Assembly (NCBI GenBank): GCA_946499615.1
Contig: CAMMST010000015.1
Span: forward strand, 1 to 47,527
Source of the DNA: Enterococcus_E cecorum_B
GTDB lineage: Bacteria; Bacillota; Bacilli; Lactobacillales; Enterococcaceae
Length of the DNA: 47,527 bases
Reading direction: 5' to 3'
Part shown: one piece after another, positions 22,862 to 31,745 of the stretch
Layout of the letters: each line of letters begins with the position of its first letter
How positions within the stretch are numbered: the stretch's first letter is position 1
Notes under the pieces: generated by a model
Seen by the model: the letters and a program-made list of their open reading frames with translations, nothing else
What the model was told of the DNA's origin: nothing
The model's database searches: none
Program-made: the position numbers and the translations under genes

Positions 22862-25800
22862 ATGAGTTTAGCAAGATTAGTCGGAAAAGATCCAGCCATT
22901 GCGTCTTGGCAAGCAGGATTACAAGAAGCCTTATCGCGCCAACTGGTTCTAGGGTTAGCGGGTTCGGCCAAGACTTTAGCTTTAATTGATACATTTCAAC
23001 AGTTAAAAAAATCAATCGTAATCATCTGTCCTAACTTGTTTTACGCCAATCAGTTAGCCGATGATTTACGTACTCAAATAGAAGAAGTATTTGTGTTCCC
23101 GGTGGATGAAGTCCTATCTGCGGAGATGGCTTTTGCGTCCCCTGAAGCGAAAAGTCAGCGTGTCGCTACGTTAAATGCGATTAGCTCAGGGCAAAAAGGC
23201 ATTTATATTTTGCCGGTTGCAAGTTTACGAAAAGCTTTGCCAGCAAAAAGTACTTGGCAAGATAGTCATCTCGCTTTAAAAATCGGGGCAACCTTGGATT
23301 TAGAAGCTATCACGCAAAAACTAACTTTAATGGGCTATACAAGAGAGCAAATGTTAGCCAAACCGGGTGAATTTAGTATTCGTGGCAGCATTATTGATAT
23401 TTATCCGCTTGATCAGACTTATCCATGCCGTATCGAATTATTTGATGATGAGATTGATTCTTTACGTTTATTTGATGTAGAAACCCAACGTTCGATTGAA
23501 AAAATAGATGAAGTTTTGATTTCGCCAACGAGTGAGTATGTATTTCTTCCGCAAGATTTTACCCGTGGGATTGAAAAGGTAGAAAAGTTATTACAAAAAC
23601 GTTTGGCTGTGACGAAGCATGAAGAAGATCAAGTGCGTTTAACCGAGTATTTCCAAGAGTTGATGGAACGCTGGCGTCATTTAGAAGCCACTGATGTCGT
23701 GCATTACTATGTCGATTTACTTTACGAAAAGCAAGTCACGATTTTAGATTACTTTAGCGATGAGCATTACTTTATCGTGGATGACTATGCCCGTGTGATG
23801 GAATCAGCCCGTCAATTAGAGCAAGAAACGATGGAATGGGTGGCCCAAAAATTAGAAGAAATGCGCATTTTTTCAAGCCAAGAATTTTTCAGAGAGATTC
23901 AACCCCTCTTAACCAAACACAAGGCGCCAACTACCTTTTTCTCGCTTTTCCAAAAAGGGATGGGGAATTTGCGCTTCAAGGCGATTTGTCAGGTACAATA
24001 CCGTCCGATGCAGCAATTCTTTGGACAAATGGGCTTGTTGAAGGCAGAGGTAGACCGCTTTGAACGCCAACAGCAAACCGTTCTCTTTTTAGTCAGCAGC
24101 ACGACCCAACAAGAAAAGTTGATGCAAGCCTTTAAAGAGCACGAAATTTATGCGGTAGAAACCACACCGGAGAAGATTTTTACTAACCGTAGTCAGATAA
24201 TTGTTTCTGAGCTACAAGCTGGTTTTGAATTGCCAGAAAGTCATTTGGTGGTGATTAGCGAGCGTGAAATCTTCCAAAAAGTCGCAAAAAAACGAGCACG
24301 CCGTCAAAATATTACCAATGCCGAACGCTTAAAGAGCTATAACGAATTAAAAGTGGGCGATTATGTCGTTCATGCCAATCACGGTATCGGGAAGTATCTA
24401 GGATTGCAGACTTTAGAAGTGGATGGCGTTCACCAAGATTACATGACCATTCAGTACCAAAATGATGATAAATTGTTTATCCCGGTGACGCAGCTGAACT
24501 TAATTCAAAAGTATGTCTCTTCAGAATCCAAGCAACCAAAGATCAACAAATTAGGTGGCAGCGAATGGACCAAGACCAAGCGTAAAGTTGCCAAAAAGAT
24601 TGAAGATATTGCTGATGATTTGATTGAGCTATATGCCAAACGAGAAGCGCAAAAAGGCTATGCGTACCAACCAGATGATGGCTATCAACGAGAATTTGAA
24701 GATGCTTTTGCTTATTCAGAGACACCGGACCAATTAAAGAGTGCCGCTGAAATCAAAAAAGATATGGAAAAAGCGAAACCAATGGATCGCTTGTTGGTGG
24801 GAGATGTCGGTTTTGGTAAGACAGAAGTAGCCTTGCGTGCAGCCTTTAAAGCAATTAAAGAAAGTAAGCAGGTCGCGTTTTTAGTACCTACGACAATTCT
24901 AGCACAACAACACTACGAGACGATTTTGGAACGTTTTGAAGGATTTCCAGTAAATGTTGGCTTGCTGAGTCGTTTTAGAACCAAAAAACAACAAAATGAA
25001 ACCATCGAACAGCTTAAACATGGACAAATTGACATTATCGTTGGCACCCATCGTTTGCTTTCTAAAGACGTGACTTTTAGCGATTTAGGGCTGATAGTCA
25101 TTGATGAAGAACAACGCTTTGGAGTCCGTCATAAGGAACGTTTGAAACAATTGCGTACCCAAGTGGATGTGTTAACCTTGACTGCCACGCCTATTCCGCG
25201 AACGTTGCATATGTCGATGTTAGGGGTGCGTGATTTATCAGTGATTGAGACGCCACCTGCCAATCGCTATCCTATTCAAACTTATGTGATGGAGTATAAT
25301 GCCGGGGCGATTCGTGAAGGCATTATGCGTGAGATGGCTCGAGGTGGACAGGTCTTTTATCTATATAATCGGGTGGAGAGTATCGAAAGCAAAGTGGCCG
25401 AACTCCAAGCTTTAGTTCCTGATGCTCGGATTGCCTTTGCGCATGGACAGATGACAGAAGTTCAGCTAGAAAATACGCTATTTGACTTTATTGAAGGTCA
25501 GTATGATATCTTGGTCACGACGACGATTATTGAAACTGGGGTCGATATTCCAAATGCCAATACGTTATTTGTCGAAAACGCCGATTATATGGGGCTTTCT
25601 ACCTTGTATCAATTGCGTGGTCGAGTGGGCCGTAGTAATCGTGTAGCCTATGCGTACTTTATGTATGAACAGCAAAAAATCTTAAATGAAGTCAGTGAAA
25701 AACGACTGCAAGCAATCAAAGACTTTACTGAGTTGGGTTCTGGCTTTAAGATTGCGATGCGTGATTTATCGATTCGTGGTGCGGGTAATTTATTAGGTGC

Positions 25801-26407
25801 GCAACAACACGGCTTTATTGATTCAGTCGGTTTTGATATGTATTCGCAAATGCTAGCTGAAGCGGTCAATCGCAAGCAAGGGAAAAATACCCAATTGGAA
25901 AAAACGATGGTCGAAATCGATTTGGGCTTGGATGCGTACTTACCAACGAGCTATATTGAAGATGAACGGCAAAAAATCGAGATTTATAAACGAATTCGTG
26001 AGTTGGATAGTCAAGAAGCACTGGATGAGTTACAAGATGATTTACTCGATCGCTTTGGAGAATATCCAGATGAAGTCGCGCATTTATTAGCTGTTGGTGA
26101 GTTAAAAATGAATGCGGAACGTGCCTTAGTAGAAGCTGTGAAAAAACAAGGCCTCGCAGTGAAAATCACCTTGAGCAAAGTCGGTACCCAGCAATATGTG
26201 GTGCAAGATTTGTTCAAAGCATTAACGGCTACCAAGTTAAAAGCAAATATGAACCAAGCCAAAGATAAGATGGAAATCACTTTAAGCTTGACACCAAAAA
26301 TGCCGGCGATGGTCTGGCTGATGGAATTAAATCAATTTATGCAAGCTTTACGTGACATCAAATACGAAAAACAAGTCGCACAAAAACAGACCGATGTGCA
26401 GAATTGA
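22862..26407 (+). CDS. mfd: Transcription-repair coupling factor
   Basis: 1181 residues, the usual length. Removes RNA polymerase stalled at DNA damage and recruits UvrA. In order: a UvrB-like N-terminal region (LGLAGSAKTLALID), the RNA polymerase interaction domain (VGDYVVHANHGIGKYLGL, near 500), translocase Walker A GDVGFGKTEVA (near 648), the DEEQ box (VIDEEQRFGV, near 746), TATPIPRTLHMS, and the C-terminal TRCF domain. ATG 22862 follows GAAGGA. The stop is 7 bases before yabM. Confidence 0.96.
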   Translation: MSLARLVGKDPAIASWQAGLQEALSRQLVLGLAGSAKTLALIDTFQQLKKSIVIICPNLFYANQLADDLRTQIEEVFVFPVDEVLSAEMAFASPEAKSQRVATLNAISSGQKGIYILPVASLRKALPAKSTWQDSHLALKIGATLDLEAITQKLTLMGYTREQMLAKPGEFSIRGSIIDIYPLDQTYPCRIELFDDEIDSLRLFDVETQRSIEKIDEVLISPTSEYVFLPQDFTRGIEKVEKLLQKRLAVTKHEEDQVRLTEYFQELMERWRHLEATDVVHYYVDLLYEKQVTILDYFSDEHYFIVDDYARVMESARQLEQETMEWVAQKLEEMRIFSSQEFFREIQPLLTKHKAPTTFFSLFQKGMGNLRFKAICQVQYRPMQQFFGQMGLLKAEVDRFERQQQTVLFLVSSTTQQEKLMQAFKEHEIYAVETTPEKIFTNRSQIIVSELQAGFELPESHLVVISEREIFQKVAKKRARRQNITNAERLKSYNELKVGDYVVHANHGIGKYLGLQTLEVDGVHQDYMTIQYQNDDKLFIPVTQLNLIQKYVSSESKQPKINKLGGSEWTKTKRKVAKKIEDIADDLIELYAKREAQKGYAYQPDDGYQREFEDAFAYSETPDQLKSAAEIKKDMEKAKPMDRLLVGDVGFGKTEVALRAAFKAIKESKQVAFLVPTTILAQQHYETILERFEGFPVNVGLLSRFRTKKQQNETIEQLKHGQIDIIVGTHRLLSKDVTFSDLGLIVIDEEQRFGVRHKERLKQLRTQVDVLTLTATPIPRTLHMSMLGVRDLSVIETPPANRYPIQTYVMEYNAGAIREGIMREMARGGQVFYLYNRVESIESKVAELQALVPDARIAFAHGQMTEVQLENTLFDFIEGQYDILVTTTIIETGVDIPNANTLFVENADYMGLSTLYQLRGRVGRSNRVAYAYFMYEQQKILNEVSEKRLQAIKDFTELGSGFKIAMRDLSIRGAGNLLGAQQHGFIDSVGFDMYSQMLAEAVNRKQGKNTQLEKTMVEIDLGLDAYLPTSYIEDERQKIEIYKRIRELDSQEALDELQDDLLDRFGEYPDEVAHLLAVGELKMNAERALVEAVKKQGLAVKITLSKVGTQQYVVQDLFKALTATKLKANMNQAKDKMEITLSLTPKMPAMVWLMELNQFMQALRDIKYEKQVAQKQTDVQN

Positions 26408-26414
26408 GGAGCCA

Positions 26415-28007
26415 ATGTCCGATAAAAGTATGAAACAATTACTCAAAGGGGCGTTTATATTAACATTTGCGGCCTTTTTATCAAAAATATTAAGTGCAGT
26501 TTATCGCGTCCCTTTTCAAAACTTTGTGGGTGATTTGGGCTTTTATGTTTATCAGCAAGCTTACCCCTTTTACGGAGTAGCGATGACTTTGGCGTTAACC
26601 GGCTTTCCGCAATTTTTATCCAAGTTTTTAGCAGAAAGTCCCAATGATTTAGAAAAACAGAAAAAAGCAGCGAAAATCTTTCCGTTATTGGTGATTTTAT
26701 CTTTTATGATGGCGATTGGTTTGCTGCTACTGAGTCCACTGCTTGCCAGATGGATGGGTAATGAACGATTAACTGGTGTGTTGATGGTGAGTGCCTGTAC
26801 CTTTTTCTTAGTGCCGTTACTTTCTATTTATCGTGGCGCTTATCAGAGTGAATTGGCGATGCTCGCTAGTGGGGTCTCCCAGGTATATGAGCAGCTGATT
26901 CGCGTACTCATCATCATTTTGGCAGCTTTGGGCTTTTCTCACGGATATTTTGATGTCTATCAGACGGCACAATGGGCGATGACAGGCTCAGTGGTTGGTG
27001 GGATAATAGCTTTATGCATTTTAAAGAAATATCAAAAGCAGCAGTTATCTTGGCTACACTTTACTTGGCCGACGGTGGCACAAATCAAAGAACTTTTCCA
27101 AACCGAACGCTATCTATTATCACGCTTATTAATTGAAGGTGGCTTACTTACGCTTTATACAGGATTGCTGATTGTCTTTCAGTTAGTGGATAGCTTTACA
27201 GTTGCGAACGGATTACATCAGGCGGGGCTTTCTATGCTTGAGGCGCAAAATTTAAAAGGCATTTACGATCGGGGGCAACCTTTCGTGCAATTAGGCTTAG
27301 TCGTTTCAACCGCTTTATCTGCGAGTTTTCTGCCTAATCTGACCCGTTATCAGATGCAAGATAAAAGCTTTTCCCATTTACGTTCGAGTAAGATGTATTT
27401 GCGTTTGATTGCTACTTTGTCTAGTGCGGCTACAGTGGGTCTGATTTTAATCTTACCTTTGATGAATAAAGCCTTGTTTAGAGACACCTTAGGAAGTAGC
27501 GCTTTGAGTATTTTTGCCATTGCGATTTTTATGATGTCGATGATTCAGAGTTACCAAGCCATTGAACAAAGCAAAAATCATTTTCGACCGGCTTTTTATG
27601 CTGTTGTAGGTGCGATTGTGCTAAAAATGATTTTATCTTATCCGCTCACGATTTTCTTTTCGATTAATGGTGCGAGTCTTTCCACCATTCTTGCTTTAGG
27701 ATATGCTTTAGGCTATTTTATGCTAAAAACAAGTCGTGCAGTCAATGGATTTTGGAAAGAAGATCAATTTGTGCTAAAATTAGCTGTGTGTTTATTAGTG
27801 ATGACGATAGGGTTAATCGGTTATCTACAGCTTTTACCGACTGACTTATCGCGGCTGGCTTCATTAGCGGTATGTATTCTCGGCGTGATAATTGGTGCGA
27901 CATTATTTTTAGTAACAGCTTTAAAAGTCCGCTTATTGACGATTCGTGAGTGGCTCTTATTACCAAAAGGAAAACAAATTTTAGTATTAATGCGAGGGAA
28001 AAAATGA
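26415..28007 (+). CDS. MATE/MurJ-like polysaccharide or lipid flippase (YabM/SpoVB family)
   Basis: 530 residues with about 14 membrane helices. The N-terminus (LLKGAFILTFAAFLSKILSAVYRVPFQNFVGDLG) is typical of the YabM/SpoVB branch of the MOP superfamily, which flips lipid-linked wall precursors. The start is ATG 26415, 7 bases after mfd, with GAGGAG partly in the mfd stop region. A longer frame to 26352 inside mfd is rejected. It overlaps rqcP by ATGA, so the two are translationally coupled. Confidence 0.88.
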   Translation: MSDKSMKQLLKGAFILTFAAFLSKILSAVYRVPFQNFVGDLGFYVYQQAYPFYGVAMTLALTGFPQFLSKFLAESPNDLEKQKKAAKIFPLLVILSFMMAIGLLLLSPLLARWMGNERLTGVLMVSACTFFLVPLLSIYRGAYQSELAMLASGVSQVYEQLIRVLIIILAALGFSHGYFDVYQTAQWAMTGSVVGGIIALCILKKYQKQQLSWLHFTWPTVAQIKELFQTERYLLSRLLIEGGLLTLYTGLLIVFQLVDSFTVANGLHQAGLSMLEAQNLKGIYDRGQPFVQLGLVVSTALSASFLPNLTRYQMQDKSFSHLRSSKMYLRLIATLSSAATVGLILILPLMNKALFRDTLGSSALSIFAIAIFMMSMIQSYQAIEQSKNHFRPAFYAVVGAIVLKMILSYPLTIFFSINGASLSTILALGYALGYFMLKTSRAVNGFWKEDQFVLKLAVCLLVMTIGLIGYLQLLPTDLSRLASLAVCILGVIIGATLFLVTALKVRLLTIREWLLLPKGKQILVLMRGKK

Positions 28008-28264
28008 GATTAGATAAATTTTTAAAAGTATCCAGAATCATTAAACGTCGCTCTGTTGCCAAGGAAGTAGCAGATAAAGGACGAATTCAAATTAATGGCA
28101 AATTAGCCAAATCAAGCAGCACGTTAAAAGTCGGCGATGTATTACAAATTCAATTTGGCAATAAAACGCTTGAAGTCAAAGTGCTCGCCTTGCAAGATTC
28201 CACGAAAAAAGAAGATGCAAGCAAAATGTATGAGATTCTGTCTGAAAAACGCATAGAAGCTTAA
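28004..28264 (+). CDS. rqcP: S4-domain ribosome quality-control factor RqcP
   Basis: 86 residues. The S4 RNA-binding fold is seen in MRLDKFLKVSRIIKRRSVAKEVADKG and INGKLAKSSSTLKVGD. RqcP (formerly YabO) works with RqcH to add alanine tails to stalled chains on the 50S subunit. The start is ATG 28004, overlapping the flippase stop, with GAGGG upstream. The longer frame from 27950 runs through the upstream gene. A terminator follows at 28272. Confidence 0.92.
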   Translation: MRLDKFLKVSRIIKRRSVAKEVADKGRIQINGKLAKSSSTLKVGDVLQIQFGNKTLEVKVLALQDSTKKEDASKMYEILSEKRIEA

Positions 28265-28271
28265 AAAGAAA

Positions 28272-28308
28272 ATGGTCTTTCTCTAAAAAAGAGGAAGGCT
28301 ATTTTTTG
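28272..28308 (+). terminator. Terminator after rqcP
   Basis: A 10-bp stem with three G-U pairs (GGTCTTTCTC with GAGGAAGGCT) is followed by a T6 tract. It separates the pth-rqcP operon from divIC. Confidence 0.75.
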
Positions 28309-28330
28309 TCTGACTTTCAATTTAGCTATC

Positions 28331-28359
28331 TAGACATTGTTTTTAGATATTGGTATAAT
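28331..28359 (+). promoter_or_regulatory. divIC promoter
   Basis: TAGACA (28331-28336), a 17-base spacer and TATAAT (28354-28359) precede divIC by about 35 bases. Confidence 0.75.
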
Positions 28360-28392
28360 TGACAAGTATGAAAGAATCAATAGGAGGCAAAG

Positions 28393-28782
28393 GTGTTGAA
28401 AAAGGCAAAAAAAGATAATGTACATATGTTGGATAATGCTGCAACCAAACAATTTCATGCAAGCACTAACTATACACAGCGACAGTTAATCTTTCGCAGA
28501 CGTCGTTTAACCCTCCTGTTCACGATTGCCTTTATTTTGTTTGCTAGTGCAGGTGTGGCGCTTTTCAAAGATCAAATGCGTTTGCGTGAATTAAAGACTT
28601 ACGCACAAGAAACAAAGGAAAAGAATAAAACGACTAAGGAAGAAAAGGCTGCTCTAGAAAAAGAAGTGGCGCAATTAAAAGACGATGACTATGTGGGTAA
28701 ACTTGCTAGAAGTCGTTATTTTTATACAAAAGAAGGAGAGCTAGTTTATGTGTTGCCGGAGACTAGCAATTCAAATGATTAA
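28393..28782 (+). CDS. divIC: Septum formation initiator DivIC (FtsB family)
   Basis: 129 residues. A basic cytoplasmic N-terminus (RQLIFRRRRL) leads into one membrane helix (LTLLFTIAFILFASAGVALF) and an extracellular coiled coil (LRELKTYAQETKEKNKTTKEEKAALEKEVAQL). It ends with the FtsB-like DDYVGKLARSRYFYTKEGELVYVLP. It partners FtsL and DivIB at the division site. The start is GTG 28393 or TTG 28396; GGAGG at 28383 suits the second slightly better. The place between rqcP and yabR is conserved in Firmicutes. Confidence 0.92.
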   Translation: MLKKAKKDNVHMLDNAATKQFHASTNYTQRQLIFRRRRLTLLFTIAFILFASAGVALFKDQMRLRELKTYAQETKEKNKTTKEEKAALEKEVAQLKDDDYVGKLARSRYFYTKEGELVYVLPETSNSND

Positions 28783-28846
28783 GGATCCATCGTGCAAGTC
28801 ACGTTGAATTATATACAAGGGTTATATTAGGAGGAACTATTTTTTT

Positions 28847-29278
28847 ATGTCAATCGAAGTTGGAGCAAAACTACCAGGAAAAGTATCAGGAATTACCAAT
28901 TTTGGTGCTTTTGTAGATTTGGGAAAGGGAAAAACCGGCCTAGTGCATATTAGTGAAGTTTCAAATGGTTTCGTCAAAGACATTAATGAAGTACTCAAAG
29001 TTGGCGATGAAGTGACTGTTTTGGTAACTGCTATAGGCGAAGATGGGAAGATTGGTTTATCCATTCGTAAAGCAATTGACAAGCCAAAAGAAGAAAAGAA
29101 GGAACATTCACACAAAAAACCATTTAACAAAAATCATAATGGCCGCAAAGAAAATGCACCTAAGCAAGACTTCGATGCGTTGATGAGTTCATTCTTAAAG
29201 GATAGCGATGATCGCCTAGCTTCTTTACGCCGCAATACAGAAGGCAAACGCGGTGGACGTGGCGGACGTCGTAGCTAA
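28847..29278 (+). CDS. yabR: S1 RNA-binding domain protein (YabR-like)
   Basis: 143 residues. A single S1 domain (GAKLPGKVSGITNFGAFVDLGKGKTGLVHISEVS) is followed by a basic, low-complexity tail that ends RGGRGGRRS. It probably binds RNA or ribosomes, and its cellular job is not settled. AGGAGG lies 11 bases before ATG 28847. It is followed by a long terminator hairpin and repeat array C. Confidence 0.9.
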   Translation: MSIEVGAKLPGKVSGITNFGAFVDLGKGKTGLVHISEVSNGFVKDINEVLKVGDEVTVLVTAIGEDGKIGLSIRKAIDKPKEEKKEHSHKKPFNKNHNGRKENAPKQDFDALMSSFLKDSDDRLASLRRNTEGKRGGRGGRRS

Positions 29279-29296
29279 TTCAAATTATTATTTCTA

Positions 29297-29350
29297 AGCA
29301 TCAGTTAAGTACCCCCAATAAAAAGGGCCGCTTAGGTGATGCTTTTTATT
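29297..29350 (+). terminator. Terminator after yabR
   Basis: A nested hairpin (AAGCATCA with TGATGCTT, inner TAAG with CTTA and CCC with GGG) is followed by TTTTATT. It ends three bases before repeat array C. Confidence 0.75.
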
Positions 29351-29352
29351 AT

Positions 29353-29688
29353 AAGGATGTGAGCCGGGTCGATCAGCTCCAAGTAGCTAAGTTTTCCGGA
29401 ATGTCTGGAAAATCCATCGTGTTTTAAGATTTTCCCAGACAGGCCGGCTTAGATACACAGGAGCTACCCGGCGAACACAGATTGTATAAGGTCGTGAAGC
29501 AGCTTGGGAAGCCTCGAAGAAATTCGTGTGCTTACCTACCGCTGAGAAAATCGGATGAAAGGAGATTTTCTCAAGCGGGAGGGCGAATTTCACAATGTCT
29601 AGCTGCTGAACGCCGATTAAAAGGATGTGAGCCGGGTCGATCAGCTTTAAGCAGCTAAGGTCTGTCTAGAGCGTCGGAAAAGTCCGAG
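29353..29688 (+). repeat. Palindromic intergenic repeat array C: full type-3, full type-1, chimeric half unit
   Basis: C1 (29353-29480, 128 bp, type 3): GCCGGGT pairs with ACCCGGC, AGCTCC with GGAGCT, CTAAG with CTTAG, and CCGG/GTCTGG with CCAGAC/CCGG around the apex. C2 (29488-29615, 128 bp) is type 1 and close to B2. C3 (29621-29688) begins as type 3 (GTGAGCCGGGTCGATCAGCT) but continues as type 2 (GTCGGAAAAGTCCGAG) and stops at the apex, 30 bases before the tilS start. Spacers are 7 and 5 bases. Confidence 0.88.
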
Positions 29689-29719
29689 TGATGTCATCAA
29701 ATAAAGAAAGGGGTGTGCT

Positions 29720-31108
29720 ATGGATTTAGCCAAACAATTCTATCAACATTGTCAAAAAAATGCTTTTTTTAAGCCTGGTGATCGGATATTAATTGCTGTA
29801 TCTGGTGGCGTGGATTCGATGGTCTTGCTTGATTTGATGCAGCGATGTTTTGCAAAAATCCCAATGGCGGTGGTGCATTTTAACCATCAACTAAGAGAAA
29901 ATGCAGCGACAGAACAAGCTTTTTTAAAAGAGTATTGCCAAACCCATCAGCTACCTTTCTATACGGCGAATTGGCAAGAAAAAACGACCACAAATCTTGA
30001 AGCGCAGGCAAGAAAAGCGAGATATCGGTATTTTGCTCAGGTGATGAAAGCGCAAGGGTTTACCTGTCTATTGACGGCCCACCATGGCGATGACCAACTG
30101 GAAACCATGCTGATGAAGTTAGTCAAGTACGGTAATTTTCAAAATCTAGCTGGTATGAAAGCCAAAAGTGTGCTTCCCGAGACCACCTTGCCATTGTATC
30201 GTCCTTTGCTATTTACGGATAAAAAGACACTTTATGATTATGCGCACGAAAAACAATTAACCTATTTTGAAGATGAAACGAATCAAAGTCTTGACTATGC
30301 GCGTAATCGTATGCGTCATCAGGTACTGCCAGTGCTAAAAGGCGAAAATCCGCAAGTGTTAAATCAAGTGGTACGTTTGAGTGAGCAGCTGCATTTTTTA
30401 CAGGAAATCTTGGAAGAAATGCAAGATACATGGTATGATACACTTGTCAGACAAAGGTACGATACTTATCAGATTTTGCTTGAACCCTTTTTGCAACTTA
30501 CACCGGCGAAACGCTATTTTGCTTTACAGGGGGTTTTTCATCGCTTATCACTTAAAGCACAGATTCCCTTAAAAGAAGCCCATGTAGCGCAAGTGTTAGA
30601 CCTACTTGCCGATGAGCGAACGGCTTTTGTACTCTCGGTAGAAAATCATTGGCAAATTCAAGCCAGCCAAGACAAGCTAATCATTGCGCGTCAAAAAGAA
30701 GAAGTGACGAGTCAAGATTTTTGCTACACGCTCAAAGTGGGCGAGTCAATCATGATTGATGAAAATCGTTGGGTGGGCTTGTTTGTCGCAGGGGAGGAAA
30801 AAATTCCCAAAAAAGTCAAACATTTCTCAGAATTTCGCCATGAATTTTTGGCAGAATTAAATCCGGTTTTAACGTTGCGCCCGAGAAAACCTGGGGATAA
30901 AATCGCGTTAAGTGCAAGTTTAATAAAAAAGGTTCGGCGGTATTTTATTGACGAAAAGATACCGACAGCACAAAGAATGCAGGCAATTGTGGTCTTAGAT
31001 GCGTCAAAAAATATCATGAGTTTGCTTCCTTTTGTGAATTCTTATTTGAGTATTGATGCTAAAACTGATAAAATACGTTACATACTGGTCTATCGATACA
31101 TAGAGTAG
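29720..31108 (+). CDS. tilS: tRNA(Ile)-lysidine synthetase
   Basis: 462 residues. Modifies the wobble C of the CAU-anticodon tRNA-Ile to lysidine, using ATP. The PP-loop VSGGVDSMVLLDLM is near residue 29, followed by VHFNHQLRE, TAHHGDDQLETMLMKLVKYG, YFEDETN and RNRMRHQVLP, then the substrate-binding and C-terminal TilS domains (LRPRKPGDKI, KVRRYFIDEKIP). The start is ATG 29720 behind AAAGGGG. It precedes hpt by 20 bases; this tilS-hpt-ftsH order is conserved in Firmicutes. Confidence 0.95.
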   Translation: MDLAKQFYQHCQKNAFFKPGDRILIAVSGGVDSMVLLDLMQRCFAKIPMAVVHFNHQLRENAATEQAFLKEYCQTHQLPFYTANWQEKTTTNLEAQARKARYRYFAQVMKAQGFTCLLTAHHGDDQLETMLMKLVKYGNFQNLAGMKAKSVLPETTLPLYRPLLFTDKKTLYDYAHEKQLTYFEDETNQSLDYARNRMRHQVLPVLKGENPQVLNQVVRLSEQLHFLQEILEEMQDTWYDTLVRQRYDTYQILLEPFLQLTPAKRYFALQGVFHRLSLKAQIPLKEAHVAQVLDLLADERTAFVLSVENHWQIQASQDKLIIARQKEEVTSQDFCYTLKVGESIMIDENRWVGLFVAGEEKIPKKVKHFSEFRHEFLAELNPVLTLRPRKPGDKIALSASLIKKVRRYFIDEKIPTAQRMQAIVVLDASKNIMSLLPFVNSYLSIDAKTDKIRYILVYRYIE

Positions 31109-31128
31109 CATTTAAGGAGGATAAAGTC

Positions 31129-31677
31129 ATGTTGATGAATGACATTGAAAAAGTATTGATTACAAAAGAGCAAATCGCCGCTCGTTGTGAAGAACTAGGT
31201 AAGGAATTACAAGAAAAATTTGCAGGAAAAACTCCTTTAGTCGTAGGTGTCTTAAAAGGGGCTGTTCCTTTTATGGCGGATATTATTCGTGCGATGGATA
31301 GCCACGTGGAAATCGACTTTATGGATGTTTCAAGTTACGGAAATGCCTTAGTGTCATCTGGTGAGGTCAAAATTGTGAAAGATCTTGATACCAATGTAGA
31401 AGGCCGTGACATGTTAATCGTGGAAGATATTATTGATAGTGGTCGTACTTTGGCATATTTAGTAGACCTATTCAAATATCGCAAAGCAAATTCAATTACC
31501 ATTGTGACCCTTTTAGACAAACCAGAAGGACGCGCGGTGGATATCGAAGCTGATTATGTTGGTTTTGATGTGCCGAATGAATTTGTGGTCGGCTATGGTT
31601 TAGATTACTGCGAACGTTATCGTAACTTACCTTATGTTGGGGTATTAAAACCTGAAATTTATCAAACAAATGAGTAA
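31129..31677 (+). CDS. hpt: Hypoxanthine-guanine phosphoribosyltransferase
   Basis: 182 residues. Salvages hypoxanthine and guanine with PRPP. The PRPP loop LIVEDIIDSGRTLAYL is in the centre, VGVLKGAVPFMADI upstream and VGYGLDYCERYRNLPYVGVL at the C-terminus. AAGGAGG lies eight bases before ATG 31129. It is part of the tilS-hpt-ftsH group. Confidence 0.96.
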   Translation: MLMNDIEKVLITKEQIAARCEELGKELQEKFAGKTPLVVGVLKGAVPFMADIIRAMDSHVEIDFMDVSSYGNALVSSGEVKIVKDLDTNVEGRDMLIVEDIIDSGRTLAYLVDLFKYRKANSITIVTLLDKPEGRAVDIEADYVGFDVPNEFVVGYGLDYCERYRNLPYVGVLKPEIYQTNE

Positions 31678-31745
31678 AAAAATATTGATACTTATGTTAA
31701 AATATATAGGTCAATAAAAGACAAACAAGGGCAAGGAGGAGCTCG

